A DNA stretch of 10,578 nucleotides, from assembly GCA_028565715.1 (NCBI GenBank), contig JAOXYC010232903.1:1-10578 (forward strand). Direction: 5' to 3'. A program made the translations under genes and the position numbers. The stretch is from Phoronis pallida. Lineage: Eukaryota > Phoronida > Phoronidae. Shown here piece by piece: positions 1 through 6,657 of this stretch (position 1 is the stretch's first letter; each line of letters opens with the position of its first letter). The notes beneath the pieces were generated by a model that was not told where the DNA came from, did not search any database, and saw nothing but the letters and a program-made list of their open reading frames with translations.

Positions 1-1287
1 ATAATACATGTACGAATTCGAAATTATCAACTATATTTGAATGAGGTCAATTGCGTTGAAATTTTTGTTACAAATTGCATCCTTACATTCATCTGAACAA
101 AATAAAAAATGCCTTCGCTTCTTCGATTCCGGAAATCTTCATACAGGCGGCAATTGTGACTTGGTGAAATGTTTTGACGGGCCACCAAGATAACTGAGAT
201 CAACTGTCACGTACATCGTTTTTTCGAAAAAGAATTGGGGTAGCAACAAGTCGAATTCATTGGCAACGGAAGATTTTGCAAAAAGAAACGGATGAAAACT
301 TCGTATTTCAATAATTGATTATTCTACCTTTGTAAGTAGCGATGTATGAGTTAAACAAATCCAGCAATCGTTAATGGCTGTCAGTGCATAGCAGTTATGA
401 GATAGACCGTTTGTTCTACATGTACGAACTACGTATGTGTACGCAATACGCTACCGTACTTCAATGTTTTCTATGCCTGGATTAGAACATCTTGACGCGG
501 GCCTTGATAACATTTAGGAAGTCTATTTGTCAAAATCATCATTAGGAAAGTGGGTTAATGTTTCGAAACTGCAGATTTTTTACCGGATACAAAAACATTA
601 TCGTCTAGGTCAGATGCACCATCCCATTCTTTAGCAGACTTTTTTCGTCATGAGTAGCAGTATTTTCAAAATCTTGAAAACAAATTGACATTTTAGTAGA
701 CTCAACACTTTAATAGCTAGGACATTGTAGGGAAGTACACGCTACTTCATGAGCAAAAAGCAAAAATTGGTCAAAATAATTGCCTAAGTAATTCACATTT
801 AGGTGCATGCAACAACAAATTGATTGCCTGCATGTAGGCACTGTATGTTTAGACTCAAAAACGCGAACTGTGCACATTTATGATACGGGAATTATAATTT
901 TGTTCAACCGGAAATTAGATTACTTTGAATCCTAGATCCTCGAGATCTACACGATCTCTTCGAAGGGATGTTAATGATGATGGCACTCTCCCATGCAGAG
1001 TTGTCTCCCTTGTTGATTTTGATTGACGGGATTCATACCCCGTCATAACAAAAATCCAACAGGGGGCGTCTTTGCATGAGAAAGTGTGATGATGGGTGAC
1101 TTCAGAATTTCGATCTCGCCGTCTGTGTCGCTGTTTTTGGAGATTTCGTATGTTGGTGTCCCAAGCAGACGAAAGTTTGTGTCGGACACTGCCGCGTTTG
1201 TTTAGAGAGGGGTTGTCACATTTCACAAAAATTGCTTCCATGCATTTATGATACATAGATGATTTATTTTTGACTCTTTGTTCGTAG
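1..1287. other. Noncoding region or intron upstream of first visible dehydrogenase exon
   Basis: No exon could be recognised here on either strand. The first visible dehydrogenase exon starts with a split codon, so at least one earlier exon must exist; none of its expected signatures (a GHE motif, or the Cys-His catalytic zinc ligand region) is seen here, so most or all of this stretch is probably intron. It is AT-rich except for a more GC-balanced patch near 920-1230. That patch carries a 113-codon minus-strand open frame (1256 to 915) with no recognisable domain. A 12-base direct repeat, TACATGTACGAA, occurs near the left edge and again near 418. An 18-base sequence at 332-349 recurs at 2440-2457. 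Confidence 0.6.
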
Positions 1288-1426
1288 ATGCACCAGACTT
1301 GAAGGTGGGTGATAAGGTCATTGTGTTCCCGTGGCTCGGATGTCTCGACTGTGGACTCTGTGAGAAAGGCGATCCCCAGCTATGCCCCGCGGCCTACAAC
1401 TCTCTCGGCATGGGGGCCCCAGGCGG
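1288..1426 (+). CDS. Alcohol dehydrogenase exon A: structural zinc lobe
   Basis: The acceptor is TTCGTAG before 1288 and the donor is GG|GTAAGT after 1426. The exon begins with two bases of a split codon and ends two bases into the next. It encodes VGDKVIVFPW followed by four cysteines in the C-x2-C-x2-C-x7-C spacing that binds the structural zinc of zinc ADHs, then a glycine-rich turn ending APGG. The VGD-V start is the usual beta-strand that precedes the zinc lobe, which argues that a further upstream exon carries the N-terminal part of the catalytic domain. Confidence 0.93.
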
Positions 1427-4251
1427 GTAAGTTATTAACACAAAGACCTATCCTTTCGTCTTGTCAGTTGATGACGTCGATTGGTTAAACTAGGTTATAT
1501 AAGAAACAACCATCTTCTTGCAAATTGTTCTTCAATTTCAAATTTTGCTGACCGAAGCAATTGGCAGTCCTACATTAACAAGCTATCATCCTCGATAGAA
1601 CAACTCATCAAATCTATACAATATTTTGTTTTGTAATTCTATGCATGTTTTGTTTCCGATTTGTAGTTTTGCCACGTACGTTCCCGTTCCCCAGCGTCAG
1701 TACGCCGTCAAGGTTCCCGACAGCATCCCACTCAGTACCGCAACGATGCTGCCATGTAGTGGCCTGACAACCTTCCACGCCATTGCGGCCGTTAGACCAA
1801 CCATTGAGAAGATGGTCCGCCTTAAGGGGAGCGCCAGTTTGCTGATTATTGGTGCAGGAGGCCTAGGTCTATGGTGTGTACAGATTGCGAAGGCTGTTCT
1901 TCCGCCAACTTGCAAAGTTATCGTTGCAGATATTTCGGTAAGATATTCACTACGTGTATGGATGAAGTTTGTATGTATATATATTTTTTTATTTTTGAAA
2001 TAAAAATATTCGTATTCGTATTCGTATTTGTATATTAGTGCAATTTCAGACTCCGCCATGCACATTATATTTGACAAGAGCTCGTTGCTGCGTTAAAGCC
2101 AAGATGTCACTTCAAAATAACCGTTTCACGGTGGAGTTCTTTTTCTTTTAAAACTTCTAGTCATAATTGAACGATATTGATAGAGCATCTGCCGGCAATC
2201 AGAATGTGTTTGTCATTTTAAGTTGATACTGCGATGTGTTATCAGACTTGGTATTTTGTAGGAGGAAAAGCTGAAGTATGCAACCGAGGCTGGTGCTGAC
2301 GGTGTTTGTTTGTGGGACTTGACGAGTAAGTTTATGAACTACTGTGAACGTCAAGTTGATCTTGGTCTTTTTGAACAGAAAATGATCAAATTGTAGAAAA
2401 GCCGCCTTTCAAAAGTTGCTAATCAAAAGCTTGGCACCGGTAAGTAGCGATGTATGACTTTAAGGAAAGCATATACGTAGACACGGTGCGTTCAACAACA
2501 GCATAAAGCTGGTGCATATCTTGTCTGAGCTGAAGATGAATTTTTTGTCTTTTTTCATCAGGCGATGAGGCTACTCTGTTGGAGCGTACCAAGGCGTCCG
2601 GGGGTGGAGGGTTGGACGGTGCTATTGATCTGGTTAACATGGGTGAGACGACCAACAGAGCTCTTAACTCTCTCAACAATGTGAGTACTAAATGCATCTA
2701 AATTAACTATTCTGACCGCTTGTGTCAGCTTCGACCCATCATGTCTCTTTTGACAAATTGCGTCTGCACACTTGGAAACAGTATTGACTATCGGGTTAAC
2801 ATGTAGTAATCTATCAGCTTCTCAAGCATCATATCAGCCTTTCTCATTCCCAGTTATCTTCACACTTAATTCACAAACCGAAAGATTATTTTCTCGAACT
2901 GCTAGTGTTGTCTGTTTTTGCAGGGCGGTATGCTGGTTACAGTCGGTTTGTTTGGTGGATGCCTGAAGATACCTCTACCCAAGTTTACACTAAGAACACA
3001 AGGTGTCCAGGCCGTATATGTCGGCAACCCTGTGCAACTCAACGACCTGGTGAAACTGGTGGCTGAAAAGCAGGTAGGACTCATTGTTAGAGCGCAATGA
3101 TTCAAACGGACTATGTTTTTCTACCGGAACTATTTTTGGACCTTTATAAGTTCCTGGCCCGCACATTTCGACCTCACACAACGTTTCAATCTTCTACAAC
3201 TTTACGATACGATGTTCATTTTTTTACGATACCACGAAGCCGTACAATTTGAAATCAGTTCTACAATAAACGACTAAAACCACGTACACTGTACCTGCGT
3301 TTTCTTTGTAATCGCAAAACTACTTCATTGACGATTGTACACTGATTATGGGCCTTTTCCACGAGAGACCGTTACAGTGTTTGTATTTGCAATGTCTTCA
3401 GTAAAAATGCACATCACTGAATCATTTAAAAAATTGTGAAATATACAAACAATGAATTATGTAGTGCATGTTCGCTTGGTTAAATATACTTTTAGATTTG
3501 TACAGAATGGAGACGGGCTGGATACCTCAATTGGTAGAGCATCTGACTGGCAATCAGGGAGACCTGGGTTCGATTCCCAGTCCGGTTCCGAACTTTTCTG
3601 TCTTTAATAATTTGATAAAATAGGGTGTCGAGGAACGGTATATTAAAATTATGACTCAATAAAAACACCTTCTACGGTAGAAGATGTTTTTTCAATTTTA
3701 TTATTAGTAATTTAATACCTAACTGTCGTTGTGATTTTTTCCAACAACCACGTTAAAGGAGACAGCAACCGGGATGTGTCATGCGTCAGGTCCGCCTGTG
3801 TTGGTCATGCCATTGTACACGATTAGTGTATATTAGAAAGACTCAATTACTCAATTAATTCACTCTAGCGAAAGGAGACGCGAAGGCGCGTTCACTTCTG
3901 AAACTTTTTATTGTGGACAAATAGTGGCACCCTCTAGATTGTGTAATTGAAAGGAAGGGGAAGTTTAAGGACTTGGCGAAGTATCCGTGGTTGAAAGGAA
4001 TATCATTCCACTACATGTTTACCTACCCCCGGAGTTTGTCCACATAAATAGACAGCTTTCCAGAAGTGAACGTGCATTCGCATCTCCTTTCGCAAGAGTG
4101 AATTAATTCGAATGTTGAGTATTGATTTTATTTTCAGCTCAAGCCACCACCCCTTCAGTATTTCAAGTTGGAACAATCCACCGAAGCGCTGACCTTACTG
4201 AAGAAAGGCAAGGTAACCGGAAGAGGAATTCTCGACATGACCGACTCGTAG
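1288..4251 (+). CDS. Zinc-type medium-chain alcohol dehydrogenase, six 3' exons (partial at N-terminus)
   Basis: Seen: six exons (1288-1426, 1667-1937, 2262-2325, 2562-2680, 2924-3073, 4138-4251) join in frame with GT-AG borders and matching phases, giving about 285 residues ending at a TAG. In order the product has the structural zinc cluster C-x2-C-x2-C-x7-C (visible residues about 18-32), the LPCSG stretch whose Cys is normally the third catalytic zinc ligand, a GAGGLG dinucleotide-binding turn, and VIVADIS, whose Asp normally favours NAD(H) over NADP(H). Known: such enzymes are usually 340-370 residues and oxidise alcohols or reduce aldehydes in the cytosol, so about 70 N-terminal residues, including the first two catalytic zinc ligands, are missing to the left. 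Inferred: NAD-dependent zinc alcohol dehydrogenase; the natural substrate cannot be told. The sequence looks closer to the general microbial-type zinc ADHs than to vertebrate class I-III ADHs. Poly(A) candidates are TATAAA at 4331 and AATAAA at 5040; neither is proven. Confidence 0.93.
1667..1937 (+). CDS. Alcohol dehydrogenase exon B: catalytic Cys and Rossmann turn
   Basis: This is the largest exon: one base completing the Gly codon split with the previous exon, then exactly 90 codons, ending in phase 0 at ATTTCG|GTAAGA. It encodes the return to the catalytic domain (the YAVKVPDSIPL stretch), then MLPCSGLTTFHAI, whose Cys aligns with the third catalytic zinc ligand, then the start of the coenzyme domain with GAGGLGLW and the VIVADIS strand. 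The intron falls directly after the Asp-containing strand, a surface position. The frame stays open for 22 codons past the donor, but the homology stops at the splice site. Confidence 0.94.
2007..2033. repeat. Hexamer microsatellite (TATTCG)n
   Basis: Three perfect TATTCG units, a fourth with T for C, and half a unit lie in tandem about 70 bp into the intron that follows exon B. This is a simple repeat with no evident function. Confidence 0.85.
2176..2202 (+). repeat. Degraded tRNA-like fragment (D arm to anticodon arm)
   Basis: These 27 bases match 28 bases of the tRNA-like gene at 3530-3557 (from the D-loop GG through the anticodon stem) with two substitutions and one missing base. The match stops before the T arm, and no B box follows. 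It lies on the same strand, in an upstream intron of the same dehydrogenase gene. It may be a remnant of a tRNA-derived repeat or a decayed tRNA copy. Confidence 0.5.
2262..2325 (+). CDS. Alcohol dehydrogenase exon C
   Basis: Acceptor TTTTGTAG, donor ACGA|GTAAGT. It has 21 codons plus one base. It encodes EEKLKYATEAGADGV, the classic helix after the Rossmann Asp (consensus D-x-EKL-x-A-x2-GA-D), so splicing of exon B to C restores the standard VADIS-EEKLKYA junction. This is independent support for the exon model. Confidence 0.93.
2440..2457 (+). repeat. Second copy of an 18-base dispersed repeat
   Basis: The bases GTAAGTAGCGATGTATGA are identical to 332-349, and the next ~10 bases show weaker similarity. 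Both copies are noncoding, and this one lies in the intron between exons C and D. An exact 18-base match is unlikely by chance in 10 kb. The identity of the repeat is unknown. Confidence 0.6.
2562..2680 (+). CDS. Alcohol dehydrogenase exon D
   Basis: A T-rich tract and CATCAG acceptor precede 2562; the donor is AACAAT|GTGAGT. The exon has two bases completing a split Ser codon plus 39 codons. It encodes the coenzyme-domain segment with GLDGAIDLVNMGETTNRAL, corresponding to the usual G-x-D-x-x-ID-x-V strand and the following helix of zinc ADHs. Confidence 0.92.
2924..3073 (+). CDS. Alcohol dehydrogenase exon E
   Basis: Acceptor TTTTTGCAG, donor AAGCAG|GTAGGA, exactly 50 codons in phase 0. It opens with GGMLVTVGLFGG, the late Rossmann strand and glycine loop near the nicotinamide in this family, and ends in the helix with LNDLVKLVAEKQ. 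The donor G at +5 and acceptor pyrimidine tract are good. Confidence 0.93.
3516..3588 (+). tRNA. tRNA-like gene, anticodon GGC (nominally Ala); possible pseudogene or SINE head
   Basis: Seen: a full cloverleaf can be drawn. The acceptor stem GGCTGGA pairs with TCCGGTT (three G-U pairs). The D arm has GG in the loop but a C10-C25 mismatch. The anticodon stem TCTGA/TCAGG encloses CTGGCAA, so positions 34-36 are GGC. The T stem is CTGGG/CCCAG with loop TTCGATT, a good B box. No intron and no encoded CCA. Known: GGC would read Ala codons, but tRNA-Ala needs G3:U70, and here the pair is C3-G70; animal genomes normally use the AGC anticodon for these codons. Inferred: probably transcribed by Pol III, given the T4 run downstream, but not a standard tRNA-Ala. 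A degraded relative at 2176-2202 favours a dispersed tRNA-derived family. Confidence 0.7.
3594..3597 (+). terminator. Pol III terminator T4
   Basis: A run of four T starts five bases after the discriminator base of the tRNA-like gene, the usual distance for a Pol III terminator. It supports transcription as a short unit rather than as the head of a longer SINE. Confidence 0.5.
3661..3691. repeat. Short near-perfect hairpin
   Basis: The 15-base arms 3661-3675 and 3677-3691 are complementary with one mismatch around a single central base. The centre reads CTTCTACGGTAGAAG. Weaker complementarity continues outward into A/T-rich flanks. It lies between the tRNA-like gene and the MITE-like element and may be the remnant of a small palindromic element. 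Confidence 0.7.
3841..4120. mobile_element. MITE-like element with ~48-60 bp terminal inverted repeats
   Basis: Left arm 3841-3900 and right arm 4061-4120 are inverted copies. The inner 48 bases of the arms match at 44 positions, and the outer 12 are weaker. The shared core reads CACTCT(A/T)GCGAAAGGAGA and ends GTTCACTTCTG. A further 10-base inverted match, TGTGGACAAA, lies inside (3912-3921 and 4035-4044). AATTAATT stands just outside CACTCT on both sides; being its own reverse complement, it could be either an 8-bp target duplication or part of the repeat. There is no coding capacity, as expected for a non-autonomous DNA transposon. The superfamily cannot be assigned. Confidence 0.8.
4138..4251 (+). 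CDS. Alcohol dehydrogenase exon F: C-terminus and stop
   Basis: Acceptor ATTTTATTTTCAG, then 37 codons and TAG at 4249-4251. It encodes LKPPPLQYFKLEQSTEAL, the normal C-terminal segment of zinc ADHs that returns to the catalytic domain, then LLKKGKVTGRGILDM, the typical final helix and strand (G-x-x-x-GR-x-V/I). The match of the last motif to the family C-terminus shows the stop is the natural one. Confidence 0.94.
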   Translation, partial: LKPPPLQYFKLEQSTEALTLLKKGKVTGRGILDMTDS

Positions 4252-4734
4252 ATGTCACGCAGGCAACTTTTGTGACGTCATCAGTAATTGTAGTCATAAA
4301 ACATAGATTATTGCAGTGAAAATGGTGTTATATAAAATACGTTTTACAACATAACAAAGGCAATTGTGTGAAAACACTTTTAAGTGTTTACACACTTTTA
4401 AAATTTTGTAATTACCGTACTACCATTGGGTGACAATCTGCTTTGGTACAGTGCCAACCGTTGTGAAATGCGACTTTGAAATATAGAAAACATTATTTCA
4501 AGGAAATACTAGTTACAGAAATATATGATTTATATACGTGTATTATACGTTTTTTTTTTATTTTACTCTTGAACTAATTAGGATGTTAATAACGTGGCAA
4601 CCACTGAACTCCTGAAACCTGCTTAAAATTCGGATTGGTTTACCAGCCTTACCTTTTAATTTAAATCGACAAATCTGTGGACTGCCATTACCAGTTCACA
4701 GGCAAATTGATATCGCGCTTTTTTAAAAATAGTC
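4252..4734. other. 3' untranslated and intergenic sequence
   Basis: No coding was found. TATAAA at 4331-4336, about 80 bases after the dehydrogenase stop, is a weak poly(A)-signal candidate. A hairpin with 8-bp arms AAACACTT/AAGTGTTT lies at 4372-4389. A T-run lies near 4550. Confidence 0.5.
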
Positions 4735-4880
4735 AAAAAATTCAAAAAAAATGGTAAAAGGGTAAATTTGAGATCTTTGTATGCAAAAAACCCTCTCATA
4801 CGAGAAGGTTTTCGAAATTAACACCTTTTTAGTATAAAAAGCTCAAATTTACCCCTTTACCGATTTTTTTGAATTTTTTT
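4735..4880. mobile_element. 146-bp palindromic MITE-like element
   Basis: The arms 4735-4772 and 4842-4880 are inverted copies with few differences; both contain TTCAAAAAAA and GGTAAATTTGAG or complements of these. The middle also folds: AAACCCTCTCAT and ACGAGAAGGTTT near 4789-4812 are almost complementary, so the whole unit can form one long hairpin. It has no coding potential. No clear target-site duplication could be read because the flanks are low-complexity A/T. Confidence 0.75.
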
Positions 4881-5480
4881 ACAAAGATGCAGGTTAATTA
4901 TATTCATCAAAGGACTTGTACATACAATTTCTAGTTGATTTGAATTTTGACCCAGATCGTCACCAACGAGGAGACCGTATCTTTAAAGAATCGCAGTCTA
5001 GAGTTATGACTGTCGGTTCATGGGTAATCTGACGTTGAAAATAAAGTAAATGAAAATCCTCCGTTTTACATTTAACAATGTATTTCAATGAGTGAATTTG
5101 GGTTAAGTCGGGTCATTACAAATATATAAAAATATCCGACTAGCAGAACTCAACCCTTTTCAACATTTGAACAATTAAAAACATACAATGGCACAATTAT
5201 TACAGAAAATGAGGAACATGAATACATATATTCCGGTAAAAAGTATAAAATGAATAGCAGGTACGGACATAGCAGTCAAATTAAAATATAATTAAAACAA
5301 AATCCCCGAAAAACTGTAATTTAATTCACATTTAAGAAGCAGAACCATAGTATTGCTACCAAGCTCACAACCATGTTACACATTTTTTAACTTCCGCATG
5401 GGGTCAATAATTGCAATACAATACACTTTATGGGGAAAATCATTAGGGGAACAATGCATATGTGTCAAGATATTAATCAT
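4881..5480. other. AT-rich intergenic DNA
   Basis: No gene, RNA or clear repeat was recognised. AATAAA at 5040-5045 (+ strand) could be a distal poly(A) signal for the dehydrogenase, but it is nearly 800 bases after the stop and such hexamers are common in AT-rich DNA. Confidence 0.5.
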
Positions 5481-5953
5481 CCTCACTTCCCTAAACTAGG
5501 ATGAACATTTGTCAAATACAATAACCATGACTGCTAAATGTATTCAAAATAAAAACAAATTATCACTTCCTAAATTATCCTCACTTCTCTAAACTAGGAT
5601 GAAAATTTGTCCAATACAATAACCATGACTGCTAAATGTATTCAAAATAAAAACAAATTATCACTTCCTAAATTATCCTCACTTCCCTAAACTAGGATGA
5701 TTATTTGTCAAATTCAATAACCATGGCTGCTAAACAGTGTATTCAAAATAAAAAAAAAATATTACTTCCTAAATTATCCTCACTTCCCTAAACTAGGATG
5801 ATTATTTGTCAAATTCAATAACCATGGCTGCTAAATGTATTCCAAATAAAAAAAAATTATCACTTCCTAAATTATCCTCACTTCCCTAAACTAGGATGAT
5901 TATTTGTCAAATACAATAACCATGACTGCTAAATGTATTCAAAATAAAAAAAG
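5481..5953. repeat. 98-bp minisatellite, about 4.8 copies
   Basis: Units start at 5481, 5579, 5677, 5778 and 5876, spaced 98, 98, 101 and 98 bases; the fifth breaks off after about 75 bases. Each opens CCTCACTTC(C/T)CTAAACTAGG and carries a conserved AATAACCATG(A/G)CTGC block followed by an A-rich stretch. The 98-base period is not a multiple of three, and stops occur in the units, so it is not coding. Copies 1-2 and copies 3-4 form two sequence subtypes and copy 5 combines both. Confidence 0.93.
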
Positions 5954-6411
5954 TAAAGATCAATTGACAACAGACATGGTAGCATTCATAATTTCAATGC
6001 TTTTAGCATTCTACAACACACAGTGCTATGCATTCACGTTTTGTCTGACAAGGTTACTTCGATCTTTATATAACATGGCGCTTGTGAGAAATTATTGTAC
6101 AATTCTGATAAATAAATGTGTAGGTCTTATTTATGTCTGTCCCATCGACACTCAAATACTACTTACTAGTGTGTTTTTTAGTCTACGCTGCCTAAAATAC
6201 GGTAATACATCACCGAGTTCGCCCGATCTATTTTGTTCGGACTCCACATATTAAAATGGCCGAATTTGTTCACCTCAAGAGCGCCTGAATTGCAACATTG
6301 CTACCAACCCATATGATACACATACTACCAGTAGGTGATGCAACATGCATTCTACTACTCAACTACTAAAAAGCTTCAAAATATTAATTCCAAAAACGGA
6401 TAATAATAAAT
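5954..6411. other. Intergenic DNA between minisatellite and DDAH-like 3' end
   Basis: A 116-codon plus-strand frame starts inside the last minisatellite unit (5904) and runs to 6254. It has no recognisable domain, no exon borders, and part of it is the repeat, so it is not called as a gene. Nothing else was recognised. Confidence 0.5.
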
Positions 6412-6417
6412 TTTAAT
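6412..6417 (-). promoter_or_regulatory. Candidate poly(A) signal ATTAAA for the DDAH-like gene
   Basis: On the minus strand this reads ATTAAA, the commonest variant of AATAAA, about 80 bases after the DDAH-like stop codon. No canonical AATAAA is seen nearer on that strand. It is a suggestion only, as the region is AT-rich. Confidence 0.35.
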
Positions 6418-6495
6418 AATTATTTGTAATCATTTTCAATAAATTACTGTATTTTTGTTTTTCGTACGCATTACCTAGAACCTGAGAAAACAACT

Positions 6496-6657
6496 TTAAA
6501 ATTCCAAGTCGTGTTGCCCGCCTTCCAACGTCGTAGGAAAAGCTTTTGGATTTTTCACCTTCGAGACCAGAATGCAACAGCTAGTCAGAGCGCCATCTGC
6601 CTTCAGAAACTCACTCATGTCACACGCCAGTCGGCTGTCAAAGTTGCGCTCAAAAAT
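6496..6657 (-). CDS. DDAH-like exon VI (last): nucleophile region and stop
   Basis: It encodes 53 residues and TAA (6498-6496). The segment MSEFLKADGALTSCCILV aligns without gaps to the DDAH1 C-terminal motif ending DGLLTCCSVLI; the catalytic Cys position is AGC Ser (6582-6580), followed by two Cys codons (6579-6574). About 20 residues follow that human DDAH1 lacks. The acceptor is CCCAAAG|ATT; an in-frame TGA five codons upstream of ATT, with no other AG between, fixes this start. The acceptor has no pyrimidine run next to it; the T-rich stretch is a little further upstream, within a short repeat. Confidence 0.85.
   Translation of the reverse strand: MFERNFDSRLACDMSEFLKADGALTSCCILVSKVKNPKAFPTTLEGGQHDLEF

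Larger units (their letters stand above)
3074..4137 (+). other. Last intron of the dehydrogenase gene, repeat-rich
   Basis: This 1,064-bp intron is much longer than the other four (236-324 bp). The extra length is accounted for partly by a tRNA-like gene, a 31-base hairpin and a 280-bp inverted-repeat element. No coding is seen in the rest (3074-3515 and 3692-3840). Confidence 0.85.

Noticed and set aside
1697-2077. 126-codon minus-strand open frame
   Set aside because: It is the shadow of dehydrogenase exon B, whose + strand reading has clear zinc ADH motifs.
1288-4251. Recent transfer of the dehydrogenase from bacteria
   Set aside because: The enzyme looks like a general microbial-type zinc ADH, but it has five well-formed introns and base use like the rest of the locus. 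An old origin cannot be judged without a tree.
5481-5953. CRISPR array
   Set aside because: Units are head-to-tail copies without unique spacers between short repeats, and the host is an animal.
5904-6254. 116-codon plus-strand open frame with two hydrophobic stretches
   Set aside because: It begins inside the last minisatellite unit, has no recognisable domain and no splice context, and AT-rich DNA of this kind often yields such frames.
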